Source: Massilia sp. METH4
GTDB taxonomy: Bacteria; Pseudomonadota; Gammaproteobacteria; Burkholderiales; Burkholderiaceae_D
Length of the DNA: 64,000 nucleotides
Direction of reading: 5' to 3'
NCBI RefSeq assembly: GCF_037094685.1
Contig: NZ_CP146614.1
Coordinates: 5,084,001 to 5,148,000, forward strand
Positions 10,625 to 19,573 of the stretch are shown here, piece by piece; the stretch's first letter is position 1, and the number at the start of each line of letters is the position of its first letter. Position numbers and translations under genes: made by a program. The notes beneath the pieces were generated by a model, which was given only the letters and a program-made list of their open reading frames with translations, was not told the DNA's origin and ran no database searches.

Positions 10625-11431
10625 TCAGCCGCGATAGTGCAGCAGCACCGCCGTGATGTTGTCCCGGCTGCCGTCGCGCTTGGCCATGGCCACCAGTTCC
10701 GCGCAACAGGTGTCCAGGTTGTCCGGCCTTGCCTGGGCAAGCACGGCGCCGATGGCTTCGGGCGCCGATTCGCCATGCAGGCCGTCGCTGCACAGCAAGT
10801 AGACGTCGCCGGCCGCCGGGAGCCAGGTGGCGACGTCCGGCTGCAACGCCGGCGACGGCCCGAGCGCCTGCAGCAGCAGGTTGCGCGGCGGCAGCGGCGG
10901 CGGTGCGCCGAGGTCGACGGCCTGCTGGTACAGCGTCTGGTCGCGGGTGAGCTGGTGCAAGGTGCCGCCGCGCCAGCAGTACAGGCGGCTGTCGCCCACG
11001 TGGAATACGTGGAGCGGCCCATGGGGCACCGGTTGCCACAGCCCCGTCAGCGTGGTGCCCATGCCCATCCCATCGGTATGGTGGCGTGCCGCGTTGGCGG
11101 CGTACAGCTGGGCATTGGCGTACTCGATCGCGTTGCGCAGCCGTGCCGGCGAGCCGCCCGGCGCTCCCGCCCACGTCGCGTCCGGGTCATGCGGGGCGCC
11201 GCCCGGCCCGCCGCCGAGGTGGCTGCACAGCAGTTCCAGCGCACCGGCGCTGGCGATCTCGCCGCCCTCGTGGCCGCCCATGCCGTCGGCCACGGCAACC
11301 AGGTTCAATTCCGGTGCGACGATGAAATTGTCCTGGTTCGTGGCGCGCCCGCCCACGTCGGTGACGCCGAAGGCGATTGCGCTGCCCAGCGTGTGGTAGT
11401 GCGATGGCGATAGCTGCTTCCAGGTGGCCAA
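10625..11431 (-). CDS. PP2C-type serine/threonine phosphatase
   Basis: 268 aa, cytosolic, no membrane segment. PPM-family metal-binding motifs are visible: a VTDVG..R..NQDNF segment near residue 25-36, VADGMGGHEGGEIAS (about 49-63), DSRLY in the middle, LLCSDGLHG and DNITAVLL near the C-terminus. It should dephosphorylate Ser/Thr residues with Mn/Mg; bacterial members often oppose a Hanks-type kinase or a type VI secretion kinase. No kinase is next to it, so its partner cannot be named. It stands alone between mfd and a LysR gene. Confidence 0.9.
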   Translation of the reverse strand: MATWKQLSPSHYHTLGSAIAFGVTDVGGRATNQDNFIVAPELNLVAVADGMGGHEGGEIASAGALELLCSHLGGGPGGAPHDPDATWAGAPGGSPARLRNAIEYANAQLYAANAARHHTDGMGMGTTLTGLWQPVPHGPLHVFHVGDSRLYCWRGGTLHQLTRDQTLYQQAVDLGAPPPLPPRNLLLQALGPSPALQPDVATWLPAAGDVYLLCSDGLHGESAPEAIGAVLAQARPDNLDTCCAELVAMAKRDGSRDNITAVLLHYRG

Positions 11432-11499
11432 GATGACTCCCGCTCAGGATCGTTTCGGTTACAGCATACCAGCTACGGTGCCCGCGGCAAGGGCTGCAT

Positions 11500-12387
11500 T
11501 TACCAGCCGAGCGTGCCGAATTGCAGCGCCAGGTGCTCGACCAGCAGCCGGGCACCGGCCGGCAGGTTGCCGTGCCAGACCGCCTGCACGGGCTGGGGCG
11601 GCGGTTCGAACTCCTGCAGGATGAGCTGGACACGGCCTTCGTCGAGCAGCCGGCGCACCTGCCACAGCGCCGCCATGCCGGCACCGATGCCCTGCGCCAC
11701 CGCCTCGTTGCAGGTCGCCGCGTCGTTCGCGCGGAACGTGCCCGCGACCCTGACCCGCCGCGCCACGCCGCCGGCCCGGTACGGCCATTGGGCGCGCTCG
11801 GGGCCGATCGTGCGTATCACGCACGGCAAGTGAGCCAGCTGCTCCGGCGACGCGGGCGTGCCGTGCCGTTGCAGCCACTCGGGCGCCGCGAAGAACACGC
11901 GCCGCAGCCGCGCCAGCGGTCGGGCGCGCAAGCTGGAGTCGGACAGCACGCCGACTCTGACCGCGAGATCGAACTTTTCCTTCACCAGGTCGGCATGGCG
12001 GTCGCCGGCGACGAGTTCCACGCGCAATTCCGGCCAGCGGTGCATGAAGCGGGCAACCATGGGCGCCAGGTGGCTGGCGGCCAGCAGCGCGGGGGCGGCG
12101 ATGCGCAAGCTGCCGGCCACGTGTTCGGCGTCCTGGCGGGCGGCGGCGCGTGCGCCATCGATATCGGCCAGGGCCGGGCGCAGCCGTTCCGCGAAAGCGC
12201 TGCCCGCCGGCGTCGACTGCAGGCTGCGCGTGGTGCGGCGAATCAGTTGCGTGCCGAGGTCTTCCTCCAGCCGCGCCAGCATCCGGCTGACCGACTGCAG
12301 CGAGCGCCCGTGCGCCCGCGCCGCCGCGGTCAGCGAGCCGGCATCGACGATGGTCACGAAGACGCGGTAGTCATCCAGTTCGTTCAT
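11500..12387 (-). CDS. LysR-family transcriptional regulator
   Basis: 295 aa. N-terminal winged helix-turn-helix (ALRVF-like region DYRVFVTIVDAGSLTAAARAHG with SVSRMLARLEEDLGTQLI) and a C-terminal periplasmic-binding-fold ligand domain, ending in the usual place. Divergent from the phzF-like gene, with about 106 bp between start codons that contain a 15-bp direct repeat, the classic layout of a LysR regulator and its target. The ligand is unknown. Confidence 0.93.
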   Translation of the reverse strand: MNELDDYRVFVTIVDAGSLTAAARAHGRSLQSVSRMLARLEEDLGTQLIRRTTRSLQSTPAGSAFAERLRPALADIDGARAAARQDAEHVAGSLRIAAPALLAASHLAPMVARFMHRWPELRVELVAGDRHADLVKEKFDLAVRVGVLSDSSLRARPLARLRRVFFAAPEWLQRHGTPASPEQLAHLPCVIRTIGPERAQWPYRAGGVARRVRVAGTFRANDAATCNEAVAQGIGAGMAALWQVRRLLDEGRVQLILQEFEPPPQPVQAVWHGNLPAGARLLVEHLALQFGTLGW

Positions 12388-12406
12388 GGCTCCGATTCTC
12401 TCATCT

Positions 12407-12462
12407 GGCGGAAGAGTCTATCATCGCTGCCGGAGATTGTTACAACCGGCGGCAGAGTCTAT
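12407..12462. promoter_or_regulatory. Direct repeats in the LysR/phzF divergent promoter
   Basis: GGCGGAAGAGTCTAT (12407-12421) and GGCGGCAGAGTCTAT (12448-12462) match at 14 of 15 positions and are 41 bp apart, close to four helical turns, so both would face the same side of the DNA. A short palindrome TTGTTACAA (12437-12445) lies between. A binding site for the divergent LysR protein is the simplest reading, unproven. Confidence 0.45.
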
Positions 12463-12493
12463 GCTGGCGGCATCGAACAGCAAAGGAGAGACG

Positions 12494-13366
12494 ATGGAAC
12501 GGAAGATCTACCACGTTGACGCATTCACCCGCACGCCGGGCAAGGGCAATCCGGCCGGCGTGGTGCTGGATGCAGCCGGCTTGATGGACGCGGACATGCT
12601 GCGCATTGCCGCGCGGCTGGGCTATTCGGAGACGGCATTCGTGCTGCCGCCCGATGGCCCCGGCCATGACGTGCGCGTGCGCTTCTTCACCCCGACCGTG
12701 GAGGTGCCCGTGTGCGGTCACGCCACGGTGGCGGCGCATTATGTGCGCGCCGTGGTGCAGGGCATCGAGGGGAGCTTCGTGCAGCAGACCGGCGCGGGCC
12801 CGCAGCGCATTACGTCGGCGCGCCGCGACGGCGACTGGCGTATCGCGATCCGGCAGGGCGCGCCCACGTTCGGGGAGCCGGTGGCGCGGGCGCTGCACGC
12901 GCCGATCGCCGCGGCACTCGGCATTCGACCCGAGGATATCTGCACTGCCTCACCCGTGCAGGTGGTGTCGACCGGGCATTCGAAGGTGCTGGTGCCGCTG
13001 GCCGATCGCGCCCTGCTGGACCGGCTGGCACCCGACGCACAGGCGCTCACGGCGCTCGGTGCGCAAGTAGGCAGCAAGGGCTGGTTCGTGTTCGCGATCG
13101 AAGGATCGGGTGCGCGTACCGAAGGGCGGATGTTCGCGCCTGCGATCGGTGTTGCCGAGGACCCGGTCACCGGGAACGCCAACGGTCCGCTCGGTGCCTA
13201 CCTGGTACGGCACGGCCTGATCGCCCATGACGGCAGGCGGCTCGTCTTCGAAGGCCACCAGGGCCGCGCGCTCGGGCGCGACGGCATCGTGCACGTGGAA
13301 GTCGAGATCGCCGGCGGCGCCCCGGCGGCGGTCACGATCGCGGGTGATGCCGTCATCAGGCGATAA
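12494..13366 (+). CDS. PhzF-family isomerase / epimerase
   Basis: 290 aa from the ATG at 12494, which has AAAGGAGAG just upstream; earlier in-frame starts lack this. Family features: HVDAFTRTPGKGNPAGVV at the start, the conserved acidic residue in GYSETAF (Glu46), EVPVCGHATVAAH, and EDPVTGNANGPLG in the second half-domain. PhzF proteins have a duplicated diaminopimelate-epimerase-like fold and shuffle protons on small acids. Phenazine synthesis genes are absent nearby, so a phenazine role is unlikely. Probably regulated by the divergent LysR. Confidence 0.88.
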   Translation: MERKIYHVDAFTRTPGKGNPAGVVLDAAGLMDADMLRIAARLGYSETAFVLPPDGPGHDVRVRFFTPTVEVPVCGHATVAAHYVRAVVQGIEGSFVQQTGAGPQRITSARRDGDWRIAIRQGAPTFGEPVARALHAPIAAALGIRPEDICTASPVQVVSTGHSKVLVPLADRALLDRLAPDAQALTALGAQVGSKGWFVFAIEGSGARTEGRMFAPAIGVAEDPVTGNANGPLGAYLVRHGLIAHDGRRLVFEGHQGRALGRDGIVHVEVEIAGGAPAAVTIAGDAVIRR

Positions 13367-13384
13367 CGCCGCGGTCTGGTTCTC

Positions 13385-15742
13385 TCAGTTTATATAGGGA
13401 GAGGGCGCCGGCTCCGGCTGGGCGGGCTGCGCCGGCTCGGCCCCCTCGAGCGGCGGCGCGGGCTCGGCGCCCTCGATGAAGCCCGGATCGAGGTCGATCG
13501 CGCGCACGGCCGGATCGTTCGCATATTCTTCCAGCATCCAGTCGTCGTTCACCTGCACCACGCCCTCGGGCACCGGCCGCTCGACGATCGGGCGCCCGTT
13601 CAGCGCCGAGCGCATGTAGTCGATCCAGATCGGCAGCGCCAGCGTCGAGCCGAACTCGCGGCTGCCCAGCGACTTCGGTTCGTCGTAACCCATCCATGCC
13701 ACGGCCACGATGCCGCCGCCATAGCCGCCGAACCAGCCGTCGATGGCGTCGCTGGTTGTGCCGGTCTTGCCGGCGATGTCCGGCCGGCCGATGCGCTGAA
13801 CCGCCGCCGCGCCCGTGCCGGTGCGCGCCACCTCGTGCAGCATGCTGTCCATGATGAACGCGTTGCGCGGATCGAGCACGCGGGCCGATTCGTCCGGCTG
13901 CGGCGCGCGTTTAGTGGCCTTCAGCACCTTGCCGTTGGCGTCCTCGATGCTCGCGATCAGGTAGGGCTGCACGCGGTAGCCGCCGTTCGCGAACACGGCG
14001 TAGGCGCCGGTGAGCTGCTCCGGCGTCACGGCGCCGGTGCCCAGCGCCATCGTCAGGTTCTGCGGGTGGCGCGACAGGTCCAGGCCGAAGCGCCCCAGGA
14101 ATTCGTGCGCATACGGCACCTCGACGGCGCGCAGGATGCGCACCGAGGGCACGTTCTTCGACTTGGCGAGCGACACGCGCATCGTGATCGGGCCGTCGAA
14201 CACGAAGTCGTCGTTCTGCGGCCGCCACGGTTCGCCGTTGGCGCCGCCGGGCAGCTCGAGCGGAGAATCGTCGATGAGCGTGGCCGGGCCATAACCCTTT
14301 TCCACCGCGGCCGAATACACGAAGGGCTTGATGGCGGAGCCGGGCTGGCGCCATGCCTGCGTGACGTGGTTGAACTTCTGCAGGTTGTAGTCGAAGCCGC
14401 CCACCATCGCGCGGTAGGCGCCGGTTTCCGGATCGATGGCGGCGAAGGCGGCCGCCACGGCGGGCACCTGCGTGATCGCCCAGCCCTTGCGGCTGTCGTG
14501 GGCCACGCGGATGACGGCACCGGGCCGGATGCGGAAAGCATCCTTGGCTTTCGAGGACAGCGCGGCGGCGGCCAGCTTCAGGCCATCGCCGGTGATCGTG
14601 ACATCGAGACCGTCGGCCGTCTCGGCGCGCACTTCGCGGGTACTGGCGGATAGCACGACCGCGGCGACCAGCCCCTCGCTGCCGGGGCGCAGCGACAGGG
14701 CACGGTCGATCGCCTCCTCGCGCTCTTCCTCGTCCGACGGCAGGGCGATGAACGCCTCCGGGCCGCGGTAGCCATGGCGCTGGTCGTAGGCGATCACGTT
14801 GCGGCGCACCGCCTCGTACGCGGCATCCTGGTCGCTCGAGACGATCGTGGTGCGCACCACGATGCCCTGGGTGTAGGCGTCTTCCTTGTATTCGGCATAG
14901 GCGGCCTGGCGCGCCAGCTCGGCCACGTACTCGGCATGGGTGTCGAACGACTGGCCGCGGCGGTTGACCTGCAGGGTCTCGTTCATCGCCGCCTCGTACT
15001 GCGCATCGGTGATGTAGTTCAGTTCGTGCAGCCGGTTCAGCACCACCTGCTGGCGCGCCTTGGCGCGCTTGAAGTTGGTGACGGGATTGTGGCGCGCCGG
15101 ATTCTTCGGCAGGCCGGCCAGCATGGCCATCTCGGCGATCGACAGTTTGTCGAGCGGCTTGCCGAAGTAGGTCTGTGCCGCCGCCGCGAAGCCGAAGGAG
15201 CGCTGGCCCAGGTAGATCTGGTTCATGTACAGCTCCAGGATCTCGTCCTTGGACAGGGCTGCCTCGATCTTGTAGGTGAGCATGATCTCGTTGAGCTTGC
15301 GCGAGATGACTTTTTCCCGCGTCAGGTAGAAGTTGCGCGCCACCTGCATGGAGATCGTCGACGCACCCTGGCGGAAGCTGCCGGACAGGTTGGCCTTCAT
15401 GGCGCCCAGGAAGCGCAGCCAGTCGACGCCGCCGTGCTCGTAGAAGCGGGTATCCTCGATGCCCAGCACCGCCTTCTTCATCATCTCCGGGATCTTGGCG
15501 ACCGGCACGAAGTCGCGGTGCTCCTCGCCGAATTCGCCGATCAGCACCTTGTCGGCCGTGTACACGCGCAGCGGAATCTTGGGCTTGTAGTCGATCACGG
15601 CGTCGAGCTCGGGCAGGCGGGGTCGCACGATCAGGAACAGGTAGCCGAGAAGGGCCAGGGTGGCGAGGAGGCCTGCGACGGTGGCGGCGATCAGGCCCAG
15701 CGTGAGGGTGCGGCGGTTCAGCCAGGAAGGGAGCTTGCTCAA
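13385..15742 (-). CDS. mrcA: Class A penicillin-binding protein (PBP1A type)
   Basis: 785 aa. One N-terminal membrane helix (about 13-37) is followed by a GT51 glycosyltransferase with EDTRFYEHGGVD, GASTISMQVARNFYL and KLNEI. A beta/OB-like insert follows, then the transpeptidase with SAIKPF (Ser nucleophile and Lys), SKN and KTGTT motifs. It polymerises and cross-links peptidoglycan in the periplasm. The C-terminal tail is rich in Pro/Ala/Glu. In many betaproteobacteria a PBP1A gene sits next to pilM; here the upstream neighbour is a short membrane-protein gene instead. The symbol is by family; a second class A PBP elsewhere is possible. Confidence 0.94.
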   Translation of the reverse strand: MSKLPSWLNRRTLTLGLIAATVAGLLATLALLGYLFLIVRPRLPELDAVIDYKPKIPLRVYTADKVLIGEFGEEHRDFVPVAKIPEMMKKAVLGIEDTRFYEHGGVDWLRFLGAMKANLSGSFRQGASTISMQVARNFYLTREKVISRKLNEIMLTYKIEAALSKDEILELYMNQIYLGQRSFGFAAAAQTYFGKPLDKLSIAEMAMLAGLPKNPARHNPVTNFKRAKARQQVVLNRLHELNYITDAQYEAAMNETLQVNRRGQSFDTHAEYVAELARQAAYAEYKEDAYTQGIVVRTTIVSSDQDAAYEAVRRNVIAYDQRHGYRGPEAFIALPSDEEEREEAIDRALSLRPGSEGLVAAVVLSASTREVRAETADGLDVTITGDGLKLAAAALSSKAKDAFRIRPGAVIRVAHDSRKGWAITQVPAVAAAFAAIDPETGAYRAMVGGFDYNLQKFNHVTQAWRQPGSAIKPFVYSAAVEKGYGPATLIDDSPLELPGGANGEPWRPQNDDFVFDGPITMRVSLAKSKNVPSVRILRAVEVPYAHEFLGRFGLDLSRHPQNLTMALGTGAVTPEQLTGAYAVFANGGYRVQPYLIASIEDANGKVLKATKRAPQPDESARVLDPRNAFIMDSMLHEVARTGTGAAAVQRIGRPDIAGKTGTTSDAIDGWFGGYGGGIVAVAWMGYDEPKSLGSREFGSTLALPIWIDYMRSALNGRPIVERPVPEGVVQVNDDWMLEEYANDPAVRAIDLDPGFIEGAEPAPPLEGAEPAQPAQPEPAPSPYIN

Positions 15743-15893
15743 GAGGTGGTTATCCGGTTGGCGGGGTTACAAAAACGCCAATCATTATAGACCAGGGCTG
15801 ATCGGCCACGCTCCGTCGCGGGTGCGCCACGCCGGCCAGCCATATTTGTTCGGCCTCCCTTGAAATCATGACCACAGCGCCGAGTTAGGCCGC

Positions 15894-16070
15894 ATGCTCA
15901 AGTCCAAGCTCAACTGGCGCCGTCCGGTCTTCTATCTGCTGTTGCCGATATTTCTGGTGATGGTGTTCCTCGGCTTTCCGCTGCCGGTCGCGCCGCCGCC
16001 CGCGACCAAGCCCGCGCAGGAGCAGTCGGACACGATCAGGAAGCGGAACAGGAAGGGCGAGGATGGGTAG
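15894..16070 (+). CDS. Small single-helix membrane protein
   Basis: 58 aa. A short basic N-terminus (MLKSKLNWRRP) precedes a strongly hydrophobic stretch (about residues 12-28, FYLLLPIFLVMVFLGF), then a Pro/Ala linker and a charged tail (KRNRKGEDG). Such a pattern fits a bitopic inner-membrane protein. The upstream GAGTTAGG is a poor ribosome site. It lies between the divergent PBP gene and glpD and was found by reading the gap directly. No family recognised; the hydrophobic-charged layout and GC-consistent codons favour a real gene. Confidence 0.5.
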   Translation: MLKSKLNWRRPVFYLLLPIFLVMVFLGFPLPVAPPPATKPAQEQSDTIRKRNRKGEDG

Positions 16071-16138
16071 CCGCGAAACAGGGAACGAAGTGTGCAGGCT
16101 TGCCCGGCGCCGCGTAAAGACGTATCTTGATGGTAATT

Positions 16139-16177
16139 ATTGTTGGTGACGATTGTTGGTGACTACTGTTGGTAACT
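16139..16177. repeat. Three tandem 13-bp repeats upstream of glpD
   Basis: Units ATTGTTGGTGACG, ATTGTTGGTGACT and ACTGTTGGTAACT follow each other without a gap, ending about 18 bp before the glpD start codon. Tandem units of this size could be protein-binding sites (for example for a GlpR-type repressor) or replication-slippage products. A TTG inside the third unit is in frame with glpD but is an unlikely start. Confidence 0.6.
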
Positions 16178-16195
16178 ACGAGGTCCGGGGATCAC

Positions 16196-17743
16196 ATGGC
16201 TGCGGCAAGGCAGGACGTCGATTGCGACGTGTTGGTGGTAGGAGGCGGCATCAATGGCGCGGGCATCGCCCGCGACGTGGCGGGACGCGGCCTGTGCGTG
16301 GTGCTGTGCGAGCGTGACGACCTGGCGGCACATACCTCGTCCGCCTCCACGAAGCTGATCCACGGCGGGCTGCGTTACCTCGAGCATTATGAATTCGGCC
16401 TGGTGCGCAAGGCGCTGGCCGAGCGCGAAGTGCTGCTGCGCGCGGCGCCCCACGTGGTGCGGCCCCTGCGCTTCGTGATGCCGCACACGGGCCAGCGCCC
16501 CGCGGCCCTGATCCGCGCCGGGCTGTTCCTGTATGACCGGCTGGCCCGGCGCGAGCTGCTGCCGGGTTCGGAGAGCGTTCAGCTGGCAACCCATCCGGCC
16601 GGGCGGGCGTTGCGGCCGGCCTTCGCGCAGGCGTTCATCTATTCGGACGCGTGGGTCGACGATGCCCGCCTGGTGGTGCTGAACGCGCTGGACGCCAAGC
16701 AGAAGGGCGCGTGCATCCTGCCGCGCACCGCGTGCACGGAGGCGCGGCGCGAGAATGGCCTGTGGCGCGTCACCCTGCGCAAGCCGGACGGTACGCACAA
16801 GCACATCACCGTGCGCTGTATCGTCAACGCGGCCGGGCCGTGGGCGGCGGCGTTCCTGGACGGGGCGCTGCACCGCCCTTCGTCGACCCACCTGCGGCTC
16901 GTGAAGGGCAGCCATATCGTCGTGCGGCGGATGTTCGAACACGAGGACGCCTATCTGTTCCAGCACGACGATGGCCGCATCATCTTCGCCATTCCCTACG
17001 AACGGGACTTCACCCTGATCGGCACGACGGACGTGGAATACCGCGGCGACCCGTCGGCCGTGGCAATCGACGACGACGAGGTGCGCTACCTGTGCGGCGT
17101 GGCCAGCCAGTATTTTCGCGCCCCGGTCACGCCGGCCGATGTGGTGTGGAGCTACGCCGGCGTGCGCCCCCTGCTGGACGACGCGGCGGCCAAGGCCAGC
17201 GCCGTCACGCGCGACTACCGGCTGCAACTGGATGCCGATACGCAGTCCTCTTCGCCACCGCTGCTGACGGTCTTCGGCGGCAAGCTGACGACCTACCGCA
17301 AGCTGGCCGAGGAGGGCGCGGACCTCGTCTGCAAGGCGCTCGGCCACCGCGCCGGCGCCTGGACGGCCGGCGCCTGCCTGCCGGGCGGCGACCTGTTCGG
17401 CGCCCAGCCGCTAGCCCGCTCGGTGCTGGAGTTCGACGGGTGGCGCTCGGGCCTGCAGGTGCACTACGGCTGGCTGGCCTGCCCGCTCATTGCCCGTTAC
17501 GCCCGCGCCTACGGCACGCGCATCCACGCGCTGCTGCAGGGGCGGGCCTCGATGGCGGACATGGGGGAGGAGGTGTTGCCCGGGCTGTTCGAGGCGGAGC
17601 TGGACTACCTGCGGCGGCACGAGTGGGCGTCGACGGCCGAGGATATCCTGTGGCGGCGCACGAAGCTGGGGTTGCATTTGCCGGCGGGGGCGGCGGAGAT
17701 ATTGGATGCCTGGTTAAGTGCGCATCCTTTGGTGCAGGGGTAG
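16196..17743 (+). CDS. glpD: Glycerol-3-phosphate dehydrogenase (aerobic, FAD)
   Basis: 515 aa from the ATG at 16196, with GGGG 5-6 nt upstream; an in-frame TTG nine codons earlier lies in a repeat and is rejected. FAD-binding VVGGGINGAGIARD opens the protein, followed by SSASTKLIHGGLRYLEHYEF, the family signature, VNAAGPWA and FGGKLTTYRKLAE near the middle, and a C-terminal GlpD domain. It oxidises sn-glycerol 3-phosphate to dihydroxyacetone phosphate at the inner membrane, giving electrons to quinone. Standard length. No glpK or glpF is adjacent. Confidence 0.95.
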   Translation: MAAARQDVDCDVLVVGGGINGAGIARDVAGRGLCVVLCERDDLAAHTSSASTKLIHGGLRYLEHYEFGLVRKALAEREVLLRAAPHVVRPLRFVMPHTGQRPAALIRAGLFLYDRLARRELLPGSESVQLATHPAGRALRPAFAQAFIYSDAWVDDARLVVLNALDAKQKGACILPRTACTEARRENGLWRVTLRKPDGTHKHITVRCIVNAAGPWAAAFLDGALHRPSSTHLRLVKGSHIVVRRMFEHEDAYLFQHDDGRIIFAIPYERDFTLIGTTDVEYRGDPSAVAIDDDEVRYLCGVASQYFRAPVTPADVVWSYAGVRPLLDDAAAKASAVTRDYRLQLDADTQSSSPPLLTVFGGKLTTYRKLAEEGADLVCKALGHRAGAWTAGACLPGGDLFGAQPLARSVLEFDGWRSGLQVHYGWLACPLIARYARAYGTRIHALLQGRASMADMGEEVLPGLFEAELDYLRRHEWASTAEDILWRRTKLGLHLPAGAAEILDAWLSAHPLVQG

Positions 17744-17840
17744 GCCTGGCTCTTCTTCAAATGGCCGATTCGCGCGTTTCACCCCGGATGCAGGACTTGG
17801 GGTGCTTTGCAAGAGACCGCTCTTCACCTCTGCGAGAACG

Positions 17841-17867
17841 AAAAACGGCGGCCCGCGGGCCGCCGTT
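17841..17867 (-). terminator. Intrinsic terminator of the POT transporter gene
   Basis: A 10-bp stem (AACGGCGGCC / GGCCGCCGTT) with a CGCG loop ends in five T on the minus strand, about 22 nt after the transporter stop codon. On the plus strand the hairpin is followed by TCTTTA, so it may also end glpD transcripts. Confidence 0.75.
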
Positions 17868-17888
17868 CTTTACTGGAGCGAGATACGC

Positions 17889-19388
17889 TTACTTCACGCC
17901 ATGCATCAGCTTTTGAATCAGCGGTGCCAGCAGGAACAGGATCGCGCCGCCGATCACCAGCGACCAGAAGCCGAAGTTGTAGCCGGACAGCGCCGATTGC
18001 ACCGACATGCCCGATTCGCCGGAGACATGCGAGGCGAAGATGCCGGACAGGTTGTTGCCGATGCCGGTCGACAGGAACCAGCCGCCCATGCCCAGGCCCA
18101 CCAGGCGGGTCGGTGCCAGCTTGGTCACCATCGACAGGCCGATCGGCGACAGGCACAGCTCGCCGATCGACTGGATCACGTAGACCATGAACAGCGTCCA
18201 GAAGGGGATCTTGCCGTCCACGACCATCGTCTTCAGCGCGAACACCAGCAGCAGGAAGGCCAGGCCGTTGAAGATCAGGCCCAGGCCGAACTTGCGGGGG
18301 ATCGACGGTTCCACGTCGCGCTTGGCGGTGTAGATCCAGATCGCGGCGATGATCGGCGCGCAGGTGATGATGGCGATCGAGTTCACGCTCTGGAACCAGG
18401 CGGTCGGGAAGGTCCAGTCGCCGAACGCGCGGTTGACGATGTTCTCGGCCAGGAAGGTGAACGAGCTGCCGGCCTGTTCGAAGAACATCCAGAACAGGAT
18501 GTTGAAGGCGAAGATGATCATCATCGCCCAGACCTTGTCGCGCGCCACGGGGCCGTTGCGGTAGCCTTCGACCAGCAGCATGATGGCCAGCAGGATGAAC
18601 AGCACGGTCAGTACGCCTTGCAGCTGCTGGGCGCCGACGGCCAGCAGTGCGAACACGACCGGAATCACGGCCAGGGCACCCAGCACCACGTACAGGATGC
18701 GGGCGGTGCTGGCCGCCTGCGGCTCGGGCATGCCGATGCCTTTCAGGCCGGCGCGACCGATGAAGAACCAGACCAGCGAGATCAGCATGCCGATACCGGA
18801 AGCGATGAACACCACCTTGTACTCGGGCATGTCGCCCGTGTTGAAGACATACTGGGCCAGGTGCTGGGTCAGGATCGGCGCGATGAACGCGCCCGCGTTG
18901 ATCCCCATGTAGAAGATCGTGAAGCCCGAATCGCGGCGGGAATCGGCGGTTGCGTACAGCTTGCCGACCATCGTCGAAATGTTTGGCTTGAACAGGCCGT
19001 TACCGGTGATGATCGTGGCCAGGCCGACCTTGAAGATGGTGGGATCGGGCACGGCGATCATGAACAGGCCGGCCGCCATGAAGGCTGCGCCGACCAGGAT
19101 GGAACGCTGGTAGCCAAGGACCCGGTCGGCTACATAGCCGCCGAAAAGCGCCGCCGCGTAGACGAGCGCGAGATACGAGCCATAGGTGAGGTTTGCGTCG
19201 GCCTCACCGGAAGCCGCGCCACCGTGGAATTGGGCGACGATATACAGCACGAGCGCCCAACGGATGCCGTAGAACGCGAAGCGTTCCCAGAACTCCGTCA
19301 TGAACAACATCCACAGTGGAGCGGGATGCCCCAAAATCTGTTTGAATTCGGGGATGGCCGTGTCTACTGCCTTGCTTGAACCGCTCAT
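17889..19388 (-). CDS. Proton-dependent oligopeptide transporter (POT/PTR2 family)
   Basis: 499 aa with about 12-14 hydrophobic helices. Family motifs: EFWERFAFYGIRWALVLY (ExxERFxYY-type, helix 1), GGYVADRVLGYQRSI (helix 2-3 loop) and FTIFYMGINAGAFIAP (FYxxINxG signature). These proteins import di- and tripeptides with protons across the inner membrane. Monocistronic, with its own terminator. Substrate range is inferred from the family. Confidence 0.94.
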   Translation of the reverse strand: MSGSSKAVDTAIPEFKQILGHPAPLWMLFMTEFWERFAFYGIRWALVLYIVAQFHGGAASGEADANLTYGSYLALVYAAALFGGYVADRVLGYQRSILVGAAFMAAGLFMIAVPDPTIFKVGLATIITGNGLFKPNISTMVGKLYATADSRRDSGFTIFYMGINAGAFIAPILTQHLAQYVFNTGDMPEYKVVFIASGIGMLISLVWFFIGRAGLKGIGMPEPQAASTARILYVVLGALAVIPVVFALLAVGAQQLQGVLTVLFILLAIMLLVEGYRNGPVARDKVWAMMIIFAFNILFWMFFEQAGSSFTFLAENIVNRAFGDWTFPTAWFQSVNSIAIITCAPIIAAIWIYTAKRDVEPSIPRKFGLGLIFNGLAFLLLVFALKTMVVDGKIPFWTLFMVYVIQSIGELCLSPIGLSMVTKLAPTRLVGLGMGGWFLSTGIGNNLSGIFASHVSGESGMSVQSALSGYNFGFWSLVIGGAILFLLAPLIQKLMHGVK

Positions 19389-19573
19389 GCGGCATCTCCT
19401 GGAAAAAAAGTCGCCATTGTAATGTACCTTGCTGCGATGTCGACGGAATCATGTGGTGCGTTGCAACAACGTGGTTCGTTTGAAAAGATTGCCATCCTTT
19501 TACGTTGCCGATGTCGTATATTGGCAGGGAATAAGAGGTTTGCCGCTGTTACTTAATAAAGGAATTACGCACC

